Part shown: in pieces, positions 26,626 to 35,479 of the stretch
Layout: each line of letters starts with the position of its first letter
Numbering within the stretch: the stretch's first letter is position 1
Assembly (NCBI GenBank): GCA_009780915.1
Contig: WQZD01000002.1
Span: forward strand, 121,499-185,498
Direction of reading: 5' to 3'
DNA length: 64,000 bases
Source: Propionibacteriaceae bacterium
Lineage (GTDB): Bacteria; Actinomycetota; Actinomycetes; Propionibacteriales; Propionibacteriaceae
The notes under the pieces: generated by a model
Database searches by the model: none
Told to the model about the DNA's origin: nothing
What the model saw: only the letters and a program-made list of their open reading frames with translations
Translations under genes and position numbers: made by a program

Positions 26626-28173
26626 ATGTCCTTATCAACTGCTCCTTTGCTCGCCTTCCGAAGCGAGGTGAAGGCTGCATGGGCGGAATTCCCGGTCAAG
26701 GTCGGCTTGCTCGGCGTGGTCATCATCGTGATCGGCTCATTGACGCCGGCGTACTTGCCCCAAGCGTCCCCCGTGTGGCCCTTCCTGCGGACCATCGGTC
26801 TGGCGGGCGAGGTGGGCCGGATATCCGGGACCGTCCTGACGGTCTCCGGCGTCTTCCTCGTCATCGACGCCTGGTTCAGGCTGCGCCACACGAGGTACCG
26901 CTCGATCTCGCCATTGGCGATCATGGCGCTGTGGTCGCTGCCCTTCCTGATCTCGCCGCCGATCTTCAGCCATGACATGTATTCCTACGGCGCCCAGGGG
27001 TGGATGGTCCACAACGGGCAGAACCCGTATGACGGGGGTCCGGGCCTCGTGCCGGGGCCGTTCTCCGACTACACCCCGTGGGTGTGGAGGTACATGCCGG
27101 CCCCCTATGGGCCGCTGGCCCTGCAGATCTCGCATCTGATGGTCGACATGTCGGGGGGCCACCCGTGGGTGGCCGCCTTGCTGATGCGGATCCCCGCCCT
27201 CATCGGAGTGGCCTGCGTCGTCATCCTGCTGCCGAAGATCGCCGTCCGGATCGGCGCGGACGTCGACAAGGTCTCCTGGTTCGCCTGCCTGAATCCCCTC
27301 CTCCTCATCGACTATGTCGGCGGGGGGCACAACGACGGATGGATGATGGGCGTCCTGGTCGTCGGGCTGTGGGTGGCCACGCATCCGCGATGGTGGCCTC
27401 TCGCCTCGATGATCGTGGCCGTGGCGGCGAGCATCAAGCAGCCGGCGTTCCTCGCCGCCGTCTTCCTGCCGCTCGTGTGCCGACCGTTGGGCACGTGGAG
27501 GGACGCCAAGGCGACCTTCGGCGCGATCGGCAAGGCTGTGGCCAGCGTGGCCATCGCTGCGGCCGTGTTCGCCGGGGTCACCTGGGCCTGTGGGTTGGGG
27601 TACGGGTGGATCGACGCGCTCGCCGTCCCCGGCGCCGTCCCCTCCATCAGCCCGTCGTACATCATCGGCTCGCTGCTGCAGACGATCATCGACCCGACCG
27701 GAATCTCCTGGATCACCGCCACCATGCGGGTGTGCATGGCCCTGGGGATGGTGTTCATCGCGTACGCCACCATCCGCTACGGCCTGCGATCTCCGCTGAA
27801 GGCTCTGTCCTGGTCATGGATCGCGGCCGCCCTGGCGGCCTCGGCCCTGCATTCCTGGTACCTGCTGTGGGGCGGGCTCTTGCTGCCGCTGTCGCCCTCC
27901 CGTCGGCGCATGCCATGGCCGGCCGTGGTAGTGGTGGTCTTCCTCCTGGGCCACGCGGCCATGAACATGGGTGATCGCAACGGCACGTTCGCCATCATCG
28001 CCGGGGCCGTGTGTCTGCTGGCGTGGATGGCGCACATTGTGGTTTATCATCGTGTGTGGCCGAGGCTGCGTCGGTCGGCGCCCCTCGTGGAATCGTCCCC
28101 CGAGGACGAGTCGGCCAGCGACGTGGAAGCCCCAGCGCCCGCTCATCCGGGTGCTCGAACCAAGGAGTCATGA
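26626..28173 (+). CDS. MptB-like alpha-1,6-mannosyltransferase
   Basis: A 515-residue polytopic membrane protein of the MptA/MptB (GT-C) family. The first extracytoplasmic loop has SHDMYSYGAQG, the key acidic motif of these enzymes, followed by HNGQNPYDGGP and the YMPAPYGPL segment. It would extend an alpha-1,6-mannan backbone of lipomannan-type lipoglycans using polyprenol-phosphate mannose. The C-terminus (after 480) is a soluble acidic tail. The ATG has a weak GAAGG site. The next gene starts inside its stop codon (TGATG), although that gene's function looks unrelated. Confidence 0.82.
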   Translation: MSLSTAPLLAFRSEVKAAWAEFPVKVGLLGVVIIVIGSLTPAYLPQASPVWPFLRTIGLAGEVGRISGTVLTVSGVFLVIDAWFRLRHTRYRSISPLAIMALWSLPFLISPPIFSHDMYSYGAQGWMVHNGQNPYDGGPGLVPGPFSDYTPWVWRYMPAPYGPLALQISHLMVDMSGGHPWVAALLMRIPALIGVACVVILLPKIAVRIGADVDKVSWFACLNPLLLIDYVGGGHNDGWMMGVLVVGLWVATHPRWWPLASMIVAVAASIKQPAFLAAVFLPLVCRPLGTWRDAKATFGAIGKAVASVAIAAAVFAGVTWACGLGYGWIDALAVPGAVPSISPSYIIGSLLQTIIDPTGISWITATMRVCMALGMVFIAYATIRYGLRSPLKALSWSWIAAALAASALHSWYLLWGGLLLPLSPSRRRMPWPAVVVVVFLLGHAAMNMGDRNGTFAIIAGAVCLLAWMAHIVVYHRVWPRLRRSAPLVESSPEDESASDVEAPAPAHPGARTKES

Positions 28174-29132
28174 TGAGCGACATCCTCGTCGACGTCGATG
28201 GGCACGTGGGACGGATCGTGCTGAACCGTCCCCAGGCGATCAACGCCCTCAGCTCGGCCATGATCGACGACCTGACCCGTGTCCTGCGCGAGTGGGAACA
28301 GGACCCGGATGTCCACGAGGTCGTCATCGCCGGAGCGGGACGCGGTTTCTGCGCGGGCGCGGACGTGCGCGAGATGCGCCGGGCGATCCTGGACGGCAGC
28401 GCGGACCCCGTCGACTTCCTCGCCCGGGAGTACGGTCTGGACCGCCTGATCGCCACCTATCCCAAGCCCTACACGGCTCGTCTGCACGGCATCGTCATGG
28501 GTGGCGGCATGGGAGTCTCGATCCACGGGAGCACACGACTCGTCGCCCCGAATGTGGTCATGGCGATGCCGGAGACCATCATCGGCTTGTGGCCGGACGT
28601 GGGCGTGTGCCATGCCTTGTCGCGGCTGCCGGGCGAGATCGGGACGTACATGGCCCTGACGGGACAGACCATCACCGCAGCACAGGCGGTGCGGGTGGGC
28701 CTGGCGCAGGCCATGGTCGCCTCGGACGCGGCCGACGCGCCTGTCGTGGACCTCGACGCCGCCGACGGCGGCTCACCCGCCTGGCTGGACCTGTTGGCGG
28801 GGGACGACATCGTCGCCATCCTGGGTCGGCTGGAGGCGAGCGAGGACGCCGACGCGCGGGAAACGGCTCGCGTCATCCGTCTGCGGTCGCCCTTCTCTGT
28901 GGTCGTCACCCTGCGGGCCCTCCGGCGCGCGGCGCGCATGACCCTGGACGAGGTCTTCGAGCAAGACATCTGTCTGGGCCGTTTCTTCGCCCAGTGGCCC
29001 GACTTCGTCGAGGGGGTACGGGCCCAACTGGTGGACAAGGATTTCTCACCCCGATGGGCGCATGCCCGCGTCGAGGACGTCACCGACGAGGAGGCGAGTG
29101 CCGCCTTCGGCGAGACGGCGCCGAGCCGCTGA
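28173..29132 (+). CDS. Enoyl-CoA hydratase/isomerase family protein, HIBCH-like
   Basis: A 319-residue crotonase-fold protein. The oxyanion-hole regions are GAGRGFCAGADV and HGIVMGGGMGVSIH. The stretch VMAMPETIIGLWPDVG with ALTGQTIT matches 3-hydroxyisobutyryl-CoA hydrolase, which releases 3-hydroxyisobutyrate in valine breakdown, better than simple hydratases. The second of two adjacent ATGs (28173) was chosen for spacing from AAGGAG. It overlaps the MptB-like gene by one base. The substrate is inferred from family resemblance only; no other valine-degradation gene is nearby. Confidence 0.75.
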   Translation: MSDILVDVDGHVGRIVLNRPQAINALSSAMIDDLTRVLREWEQDPDVHEVVIAGAGRGFCAGADVREMRRAILDGSADPVDFLAREYGLDRLIATYPKPYTARLHGIVMGGGMGVSIHGSTRLVAPNVVMAMPETIIGLWPDVGVCHALSRLPGEIGTYMALTGQTITAAQAVRVGLAQAMVASDAADAPVVDLDAADGGSPAWLDLLAGDDIVAILGRLEASEDADARETARVIRLRSPFSVVVTLRALRRAARMTLDEVFEQDICLGRFFAQWPDFVEGVRAQLVDKDFSPRWAHARVEDVTDEEASAAFGETAPSR

Positions 29133-29134
29133 GG

Positions 29135-30433
29135 TCACCCTGGCTGGTGACGCAGGGTGATGAGAGGGATCTGCGGATCCGCGCCCACGCGCACAGGCGG
29201 GCGCCAAGCACCGATTCCGCGAGAGGTCACCACCGTGACATGGTCGATGACATGGACCCCTTGTGCCGCCGGCTGTCTCAAGGGGACCAACATCTGGAGA
29301 GGCCATAACTGGCCACCGTGGGTGTGCCCCGACAGTTGCAGGTCGATCCCCAGCCGGGAGGCCAGATGGTCCTCGTCGAAGACCTGGACGGGCTCGTGGG
29401 CCGCCAGGATGGAGAAGGTCCCCGGTGGGGCGTCCACCTGGTCCCACGCCTTCTGCAGGTCAGGCGCCAGCGCTCCGCGTCCGGCACGGTCGTTGACGCC
29501 GAGGACCTGGATGGACTGGTCGCCCCGCACGAGTTGGATGCCGTCATTGTCCAACACCGTCAGGCCCAGGGAGGAGAAGGCGGTCATCCACCCAGCCGCG
29601 TCCGAGTAGAACTCGTGGTTGCCGGTGGTGACCACCACCCCGTAGGGGGCCGAGAGTTTCTTCAGGGGGGCGAGTCGGGGCGCCAGGTCGCTCACATGGC
29701 CGTCCACCACATCCCCGGCGATCACGATCAGGTCAGGGTGGGCGGCGTTGACGTCGTCGACGAGCATGGGCAGGAAGGACGCGCGGGTCATGGCGGAGAT
29801 GTGCAGATCGGTGAGCAGCGCGATGGTCAGACCGTCGAAATTCGAGGGAAGGGTCGAGAACGTGAGGGTCATGGGAGTCACGACGGGGCGTTGCGCCTGG
29901 ATGAATCCGTGTCCCGTGACGACGACGGACGCGGCCACGACCACGGCGGTCATGACGCGCATGACGGTCCGACGTGTGCGCGGGTCCTGTGTGCGTACGT
30001 CCTGTGTGCGCACGTCCTGCGAAGCTACGGGCTGGGATGGCGCGTCCTGTGCGGTCACGGGGACTGAGGTCACGGGCTGTTCGCCGGCCTCATCCACCAT
30101 ACGGCGGGCCACAGGGCGTCGATCGGCTCGTCGACGTGACACCCACCACCAGATCACGTTGACGACGGTGATCGCGGCCAAGCCCCACCCGAGATAGAAC
30201 ACCACGGCGATGCCCGAGGAGGCGAGGAGGAAGAACCCACGGTCGGAGGTCGAGCCGAGGGCGTACACCAGGTCGGGGGCCAGGAAGGAGCACAGGGTCG
30301 CGACCGCGAGGACGATGGTGGACCCCACCGCCGTCGCTCTGCGCACGCGCAGCACCACGTGGAGGAAGAAGAACAATCCGGCGCCCACGAGGCACACGGC
30401 GACACCGTCACGGATGAAGGAGAACAGATTCAT
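29135..30433 (-). CDS. Membrane-anchored metallophosphoesterase (YkuE/YaeI type)
   Basis: A 432-residue protein. Residues 1-100 contain three transmembrane helices, a fourth lies near 160-180, and a basic and Gln/Thr-rich linker with repeats of QDVRT/QDPRT lies between. The calcineurin-like phosphoesterase domain (about 195-430) has all metal motifs: DLH, GDVVDG, GNHEF, an AHEP histidine and GHTHGGQ. Related enzymes act on nucleotide-lipid or phospholipid substrates at the envelope; the substrate here is unknown. The stop is 2 bp from the HIBCH-like gene's stop (convergent). The gene lies downstream of xthA on the same strand. Confidence 0.85.
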   Translation of the reverse strand: MNLFSFIRDGVAVCLVGAGLFFFLHVVLRVRRATAVGSTIVLAVATLCSFLAPDLVYALGSTSDRGFFLLASSGIAVVFYLGWGLAAITVVNVIWWWVSRRRADRRPVARRMVDEAGEQPVTSVPVTAQDAPSQPVASQDVRTQDVRTQDPRTRRTVMRVMTAVVVAASVVVTGHGFIQAQRPVVTPMTLTFSTLPSNFDGLTIALLTDLHISAMTRASFLPMLVDDVNAAHPDLIVIAGDVVDGHVSDLAPRLAPLKKLSAPYGVVVTTGNHEFYSDAAGWMTAFSSLGLTVLDNDGIQLVRGDQSIQVLGVNDRAGRGALAPDLQKAWDQVDAPPGTFSILAAHEPVQVFDEDHLASRLGIDLQLSGHTHGGQLWPLQMLVPLRQPAAQGVHVIDHVTVVTSRGIGAWRPPVRVGADPQIPLITLRHQPG

Positions 30434-30460
30434 CGTCGGCGCGCCGCTGAGCGGATCCGG

Positions 30461-31276
30461 TCACTGATAGTCGACGACCACGGGGGCGTGGTCGGACACT
30501 CGGGACTCGTACGACTCGGGTTTGTCCGTGTCGCCGAAGACGGCCCGACGCGCGAGCGCCGGGGTCGACAGATGGTAATCGATGCGCCACCCGTACCCCC
30601 GCTGCCAGGAGCCGCCACGCCAACTCCACCAGGAGTACGGCCCCTGGTCGTCGGGGTGGAGGGACCGTACGACGTCTGTCAGACCGAGGTCCAGGGCCTC
30701 GGTCAGCCACTGGCGCTCTTCGGGGAGGTACCCGTCGAGGGGCTTCTTGGAATGGTTGTTGTACAGGTCCTGGGGGGTGCGGGCGATGTTGTAGTCGCCC
30801 AGCACGGTGTACTCACGCCCGTCGGCCGTCGCCTGGGCGATGGATGCCCGCATGTGCGCGCCCAAGGCCTCGCAAAAACGCATCTTGCGCTGGAACTTCG
30901 CCGTCGCCGCATCGTCCTCGCCGGGGACGGCGCCTTTGGGCAGGTACAGGGACGCCACGGTGACGGGCGTCTCGTCGAGCACATAGTCGGCCTCGACGTA
31001 CCGTCCCTCGTCGGCGAACTCCTCGGCGTCCGTCAACCCGACACGGACGTCCGTCGGGGGCTGCTTGGACAGCAGCGCGACGCCGTTGCGACCGGCGAGT
31101 TGGCCCGGGTCGTACGCGACGTGGTACCCCTCGAAGACGCCCTCGGGGATCATCGCGACGGGGCAGCGCACCTCCTGGAGGGCCAGGATGTCCGGTGAGG
31201 TGGCGTCCAGCCACTCCCTGAAACCGCGGCGCTCGGCGGCGCGGATGCCGTTGACATTGAAGGTGACGAGTCTCAT
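30461..31276 (-). CDS. xthA: Exodeoxyribonuclease III / AP endonuclease
   Basis: A 271-residue endonuclease/exonuclease/phosphatase-fold enzyme of base excision repair. It shows the N-terminal TFNVNGIRA, the metal Glu in LALQEVR, VLGDYNIARTP, the RIDYHL segment and the terminal SDHAPVV with the catalytic Asp-His pair. It cleaves DNA at abasic sites and trims 3' ends. Its ATG overlaps the yajQ stop (ATGA), so the two are translationally coupled. Confidence 0.94.
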   Translation of the reverse strand: MRLVTFNVNGIRAAERRGFREWLDATSPDILALQEVRCPVAMIPEGVFEGYHVAYDPGQLAGRNGVALLSKQPPTDVRVGLTDAEEFADEGRYVEADYVLDETPVTVASLYLPKGAVPGEDDAATAKFQRKMRFCEALGAHMRASIAQATADGREYTVLGDYNIARTPQDLYNNHSKKPLDGYLPEERQWLTEALDLGLTDVVRSLHPDDQGPYSWWSWRGGSWQRGYGWRIDYHLSTPALARRAVFGDTDKPESYESRVSDHAPVVVDYQ

Positions 31277-31767
31277 CAGCGGTAATTCGTGTACTGGACG
31301 GCGAAATCGAAATCGGCCTCTTTGACGAGCGCTTGGACGCTCTGCAGGTCGTCGAGGGACTTGGAGGTGACCCGGAGCTCGTCGCCCATGATCTGGGTAC
31401 GCACGGATTTGGGGCCCTCGTCACGCACGAGCTTGGAGACCTTCTTGGCATTGTCCTGGCTGATCCCGTGCTGGAGGGTGCAGGTGATGTGGGCCCGCTT
31501 GCCCGAGATGCGGGGCTCGTCGGCCTTCAGGGATTTGAGGCTGACACCACGGCGGACGAGCTTGGATTCCAGCACGTCGAGCGCGGCCTTGGCCCTCTCT
31601 TCCGTCGAGGATTCGATCTCGATGTTCTCGCCCGACCACTTCACTTGCGTGGCGGTGTCCTTGAAGTCGAAGCGCTGCCCGACCTCCTTGGCCGCCTGGT
31701 TGATGGCGTTGTCGACTTCCTGGTGGTCGACCTTGCTGACGATGTCGAAGGAGTGCTCTGCTGCCAT
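31276..31767 (-). CDS. YajQ family nucleotide-binding protein (UPF0234)
   Basis: A 163-residue protein covering the whole YajQ family: SFDIVSKVD at the N-terminus, [14 protein letters not shown], and the C-terminal [16 protein letters not shown]. It has two RRM-like halves. Relatives bind RNA or cyclic di-GMP; the role here is not established. The ATG at 31767 was chosen over 31773 because GAGAGG then sits 6 nt upstream. It leads a three-gene reverse cluster with xthA and the phosphoesterase. Confidence 0.9.
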   Translation of the reverse strand: MAAEHSFDIVSKVDHQEVDNAINQAAKEVGQRFDFKDTATQVKWSGENIEIESSTEERAKAALDVLESKLVRRGVSLKSLKADEPRISGKRAHITCTLQHGISQDNAKKVSKLVRDEGPKSVRTQIMGDELRVTSKSLDDLQSVQALVKEADFDFAVQYTNYR

Positions 31768-31836
31768 GGTCATCCTCTCTTTCCGGTATTGATTCTCTCA
31801 TGAATATGGCGGTCGACGTGCGGGGCGGGAGGGGGA

Positions 31837-31878
31837 AGGGAGTATGATCAGGGAAAACAGGTTAGAGCACGACTCCCT
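31837..31878 (+). promoter_or_regulatory. Candidate MFS gene control region
   Basis: A TATGAT -10-like box (31843-31848) is flanked by an inverted repeat AGGGAGT (31837-31843) and ACTCCCT (31872-31878). This would give a leader of about 90 nt. The repeat may be an operator or a leader stem; no -35 is clear. Confidence 0.3.
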
Positions 31879-31944
31879 ATTGCGAACTCACGATGAAGTC
31901 ACATGGGATCCGGCGTGCGCACGATAAGAAAGAAGTAATGCTAA

Positions 31945-33180
31945 GTGAAGAGTCTCATCGCTCGTCAACCTGCCGCGGTATGGGCCGTGGCATTCGCATG
32001 TGTCGTCTCGTTCATGGGCATCGGATTGGTCGATCCGATCCTGCCCTCCATCGCTGAGGAACTCCACGCCACACAAACACAATCTGAACTGCTCTTCACC
32101 ACATACCTCGCCCTCACCGGCGTCGCGATGTTCTTCACGAGCTGGGTCTCCAGCAGAATCGGTACGAAGAAGACCCTGCTCATCGGGCTGGCTTTGGTGG
32201 TCGTTTTCGCCCTCGCATGCGGGCTGTCTCCGGCGGTCAGCCCCATCATCGGCTTCCGGGCCGGGTGGGGCATCGGCAACGCGCTGTTCATCTCGACGGC
32301 CCTGGCCGCCATCGTGAGCGCTGCCACCGGCGGATCCGCCACGGCCATCGTCTTGTACGAGACGGCTCTCGGCATCGGGATGGCCTTCGGCCCCCTCACC
32401 GGTGGACTCCTCGGGTCGATGACCTGGCGCGCGCCGTTCTTCGGGACGGCGGTCCTGATGGTGATCGGCATCATCGCCGTCGGGGTGCTGCTCCACTCCA
32501 GCCATAACGTCCACCCACATCCAGTGAAGATCTCCGCTCCTTTCCGCGCCCTGAAGGACCCGGGCATGGGCACCATGAGCGTCGCGGCGTTCTTCTACAA
32601 CATGGCCTTCTTCACCACCTTGGCCTTCCCTCCATTCGCCCTGGCTCGTCTGGGAGTCTCGGACGCGATCACCCTCGGGTTCGTCTTCTTCGGTTGGGGA
32701 TCGTGTCTGGCCGTCTCGGCGGTCTTCCTGGCTCCTCGCTTGACGAGGGTGATGCGTCGGACCTCCATCCTGATCGCGGCTGAGGGCCTGCTGGCCGTCT
32801 TCCTGATCGGATGCGCCGTCTTCGTCGATTCCGTGCCCGGGATCATGGCATGCGTCATCCTGGCCGGCTTCCCCTTGGGCCTGCTCAACACCGTGTTGAC
32901 CGAATGCTCCATGGAAGCCTCCGACCTGCCTCGCCCGGTCGCCAGCTCGACCTACTCGGGCTGCCGCTTCCTCGGTGGCGCCATCGCCCCGCCGCTGTGC
33001 ACCTTCCTCGCCGGGGCGACGCACGTGTGGATGCCCTTCATCTACGGGGCCGCCATGATCCTCATCTCCTGCGCCATCATCGCCGTGCGCCGGTCCAAGC
33101 TCGCTCGCGCGGACGCCGCGGTCGAGTCGGACACCGATGTCAAGGAAGATGTGGCCCTGGGCGCGGAAGTCCTCGCCTAA
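31945..33180 (+). CDS. Major facilitator superfamily efflux transporter
   Basis: A 411-residue, 12-helix DHA1-type MFS protein. Motif A-like SWVSSRIGTKKTLL lies between helices 2 and 3. YETALGIGMAFGPLTGG matches the motif C antiporter signature of helix 5, indicating drug or metabolite export by proton antiport. A charged cytoplasmic tail ends the protein. The GTG at 31945 has AGAAAGAAG upstream. No regulator gene is adjacent. The substrate is unknown. Confidence 0.85.
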   Translation: MKSLIARQPAAVWAVAFACVVSFMGIGLVDPILPSIAEELHATQTQSELLFTTYLALTGVAMFFTSWVSSRIGTKKTLLIGLALVVVFALACGLSPAVSPIIGFRAGWGIGNALFISTALAAIVSAATGGSATAIVLYETALGIGMAFGPLTGGLLGSMTWRAPFFGTAVLMVIGIIAVGVLLHSSHNVHPHPVKISAPFRALKDPGMGTMSVAAFFYNMAFFTTLAFPPFALARLGVSDAITLGFVFFGWGSCLAVSAVFLAPRLTRVMRRTSILIAAEGLLAVFLIGCAVFVDSVPGIMACVILAGFPLGLLNTVLTECSMEASDLPRPVASSTYSGCRFLGGAIAPPLCTFLAGATHVWMPFIYGAAMILISCAIIAVRRSKLARADAAVESDTDVKEDVALGAEVLA

Positions 33181-33193
33181 AGAATCCTTCAGT

Positions 33194-33231
33194 CAACACC
33201 CGTCTGTCGTGGTCACGGCAGGCGGGTGTTG
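33194..33231. terminator. Bidirectional terminator between the MFS and AlkD-like genes
   Basis: An 18-bp stem (33194-33211 with 33214-33231, two G-T pairs) has CAACACCCG and CGGGTGTTG as outer arms. The realistic loop is about 6 nt. It serves convergent genes ending at 33180 and 33237. Confidence 0.75.
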
Positions 33232-33236
33232 TCGTC

Positions 33237-33899
33237 TCATGACAGATGTTTGAGGGCCTCACGGCGGCTGAGGGGGCTGAGGTCGTGGGTGTCCACGAAG
33301 TCGCGCACCCAGTCAGGGTCAGCTTTGGCATAGTCGCGCAGCGCCCAGCCGATGGCCTTGCGGATGAAGAAACGGGAGTCGGCGAGGTTGGGCTCGATGA
33401 CACGGGTGAGCAGGTCCGTGTCGGTACGGGCCCGACGTTGGAGCTGGGACTCGATCGCGAGCCGACGCAGCCACATGTCGTCGTGGGTCGACCATATCAG
33501 CACACGCGGCCTCGTCGACTCGGGGTGTCGGTCCAGAAGATCGGCGACCCGGTGGGCCGCCTCGTCGACCAGATCCCACCACGCGCCGGTCACCGCCATG
33601 TGCTCCACCAGGTCGATGACCTCCCATGCGCCGACGGCAGGCCGCAGCGTCAAGAGGGCCTGGGCCGCGTACCTCTCCTCGCGGAACCGGGCCTCGTCCC
33701 ACAAGGTCGTGGCGGCGTCGATGATCTGGTCCAGTGTGGGATCGTGAGCTGTGCCCAGGTCCACCGTCACGCGGCGCGACACGGGCACGGACACCCCGAG
33801 AAACGGCATCGAGGACTTCATGTACGCTTGCTGGCTCACGGCACGCACGGGGTCGGCCAGTTCGGCCAACCCGGCCCGTATCTCATCGATGAGGGACAT
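33237..33899 (-). CDS. DNA alkylation repair protein (AlkD-like glycosylase)
   Basis: A 220-residue all-alpha HEAT-repeat protein. Diagnostic features are the QQAYMKSSMPFLGV N-terminus, the WWDLVDEAAHRV helix and FFIRKAIGWALRDYAKADPDWV near the end (quoted in part). AlkD enzymes remove N3- and N7-alkylated purines without base flipping, using an Asp and aromatic residues lining the cleft. It appears to be a single-gene unit. The C-terminal SRREALKHL is conserved in the family. Confidence 0.87.
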   Translation of the reverse strand: MSLIDEIRAGLAELADPVRAVSQQAYMKSSMPFLGVSVPVSRRVTVDLGTAHDPTLDQIIDAATTLWDEARFREERYAAQALLTLRPAVGAWEVIDLVEHMAVTGAWWDLVDEAAHRVADLLDRHPESTRPRVLIWSTHDDMWLRRLAIESQLQRRARTDTDLLTRVIEPNLADSRFFIRKAIGWALRDYAKADPDWVRDFVDTHDLSPLSRREALKHLS

Positions 33900-33980
33900 G
33901 ACTACTAGCGTACGACCCTCGCGTGGCGCGGGACGACGGAGTCGCCCTGCGGCGAGTCCACCTTACGGGCAATCCTCTGC

Positions 33981-34130
33981 TACACTCGTATCCGGCGAGT
34001 TTCTCGCCATGCGTAAGCGGAGGTTCCTCCCACCTGATCGGGTTCGCTTGACAGGTTCCGACGAATGACATCGTCATACGTCCTCGGAAGGCTTCTGCGT
34101 GCGCAGAAGCCTTTATTGTTTCAGACTGAG
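33981..34130 (+). promoter_or_regulatory. infC leader with intrinsic attenuator
   Basis: Beginning near a TACACT -10-like box (33981-33986), the leader holds a small GGCGAG-TTT-CTCGCC hairpin (33994-34008) and a perfect 12-bp terminator stem (34088-34099 with 34102-34113) followed by TATTGTTT. The terminator lies upstream of infC, not after a gene, so it should act as a premature terminator controlling the infC-rpmI-rplT operon. The sensed signal is unknown; ribosomal protein control of such operons is known in other bacteria. Confidence 0.7.
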
Positions 34131-34138
34131 GAGGACAC

Positions 34139-34822
34139 ATCAGCACTGAACCGCGCATCAATGACCGGATCCATACAGCCGAGGTCAGGCTCGTGGGCCC
34201 TGACGGCGAACAGATCGGTATTGTGAAGATCGCCGAGGCGCTCAAGCTGGCTCAAGACGTCGGTCTTGACCTGGTGGAGATCGCGCCGACCGCCCGTCCG
34301 CCCGTGGCTAAAGTCATGGACTACGGCAAGTGGAGGTACGAGACCGCACAGAAGGCCCGTGAGTCCAGAAGGAATCAAACCAACACCGTCATCAAAGAGA
34401 TGAAGTTGCGTCCGAAGATCGACGCGCACGACTATGACACCAAGAAGGGTCACATCGTGCGGTTCCTCAGAGGCGGCGACAAGGTGAAGATCACCATCAT
34501 GTTCCGAGGCCGTGAGCAGAGCCGTCCCGAGTTGGGATTCAACTTGTTGAACAAGCTCGCTGACGACGTCTCGACAGATGGGATCGTGGAGTTCGCGCCC
34601 AAACAGGATGGTCGAAACATGATCATGGTTCTGGCGCCGACGAGGAAGAAGTCGGAAGCCAAAGTCGAAGCGCAGGCTGAGAAGGAGAGGAAGGCCGCAG
34701 AACGGGCTGCCGACCTCGAAGCAGAACATCAAGAAATGGCCAATTCGCGTGCCCAGGCCGCAGAGCGCATCAAGCGCAAGCGGGGGCCGGCCGACAACTT
34801 GGACCCCGACATCGATTTGTGA
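34139..34822 (+). CDS. infC: Translation initiation factor IF-3 (AUC start)
   Basis: A 227-residue IF-3. The conserved N-terminus (I)[10 protein letters not shown] begins at an ATC codon at 34139, preceded by AGGAGG with 4-nt spacing. An in-frame TGA at 34127 rules out any upstream start, and the next usable codon (GTG 34193) would cut off the conserved N-terminus. A rare start codon on infC is a known self-limiting device, because IF-3 rejects non-canonical starts. The two IF-3 domains are followed by a charged, Ala/Lys/Glu-rich C-terminal extension of about 50 residues, common in actinobacteria. Confidence 0.93.
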   Translation: MSTEPRINDRIHTAEVRLVGPDGEQIGIVKIAEALKLAQDVGLDLVEIAPTARPPVAKVMDYGKWRYETAQKARESRRNQTNTVIKEMKLRPKIDAHDYDTKKGHIVRFLRGGDKVKITIMFRGREQSRPELGFNLLNKLADDVSTDGIVEFAPKQDGRNMIMVLAPTRKKSEAKVEAQAEKERKAAERAADLEAEHQEMANSRAQAAERIKRKRGPADNLDPDIDL

Positions 34823-34895
34823 GCGGCGTCGCGGGGTCGTCAGGAACCCTCACAAACATCGTCAAACGACGTGAGTTGATAGGAACGGAGTAGAT

Positions 34896-35090
34896 ATGCC
34901 GAAGATGAAGACAAATGCGGGTGCGAAAAAGAGATTCAAAGTGACAGGGACGGGCAAGCTGGTGCATCGTCAGGCTGGCAAGAGCCACCTGAACGAGCAC
35001 AAGTCGAGCCGCAGGACTCGCCGCCTGATGGTGGACGACGTGCTGCAGCCCGCAGACGCTCGCCGTGTCCGTCGCATGCTGGGAATCTGA
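34896..35090 (+). CDS. rpmI: 50S ribosomal protein L35 (bL35)
   Basis: A 64-residue basic protein with [14 protein letters not shown] at the N-terminus and the KSSRRTRRL core of L35. It is the second gene of the infC-rpmI-rplT operon, with GGAG ahead of the ATG and a 73-bp gap after infC. Confidence 0.97.
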   Translation: MPKMKTNAGAKKRFKVTGTGKLVHRQAGKSHLNEHKSSRRTRRLMVDDVLQPADARRVRRMLGI

Positions 35091-35111
35091 GAAGGTAAGG
35101 AGAAATAGAAA

Positions 35112-35477
35112 ATGGCTCGTGTTAAGCGTTCTGTCAACGCCCACAAGAAGCGTCGTGAAATCCTGGAGGAGGCCTCCGGTTACCGTGGGCAACGGTCCCG
35201 CCTCTACCGCAAGGCTAAGGAACAACTCCTTCACTCGTACACCTATGCGTACCGTGACCGCAAGGATCGCAAGGGCGATTTCCGCGCCCTGTGGATCCAG
35301 CGCATCAACGCGGCCGCACGCAACGAGGGCATCACGTACAACCGTTTCATCAACGGTTTGAAACTGGCTGGTGTCGAGGTGGATCGTAAGATCCTCGCCG
35401 ACTTGGCTGTCAACGACCCGGCCGCGTTCACCACGCTGGTCACGGTCGCGAAAGATGCTCTCCCGACTGTGGACTGA
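35112..35477 (+). CDS. rplT: 50S ribosomal protein L20 (bL20)
   Basis: A 121-residue L20: [15 protein letters not shown], then the [15 protein letters not shown] region and the C-terminal globular half with [18 protein letters not shown]. It binds 23S rRNA early in assembly and in several bacteria represses its own operon. AAGGAG lies about 11 nt before the ATG. The methyltransferase gene follows after 2 bp. Confidence 0.97.
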   Translation: MARVKRSVNAHKKRREILEEASGYRGQRSRLYRKAKEQLLHSYTYAYRDRKDRKGDFRALWIQRINAAARNEGITYNRFINGLKLAGVEVDRKILADLAVNDPAAFTTLVTVAKDALPTVD

Positions 35478-35479
35478 GC

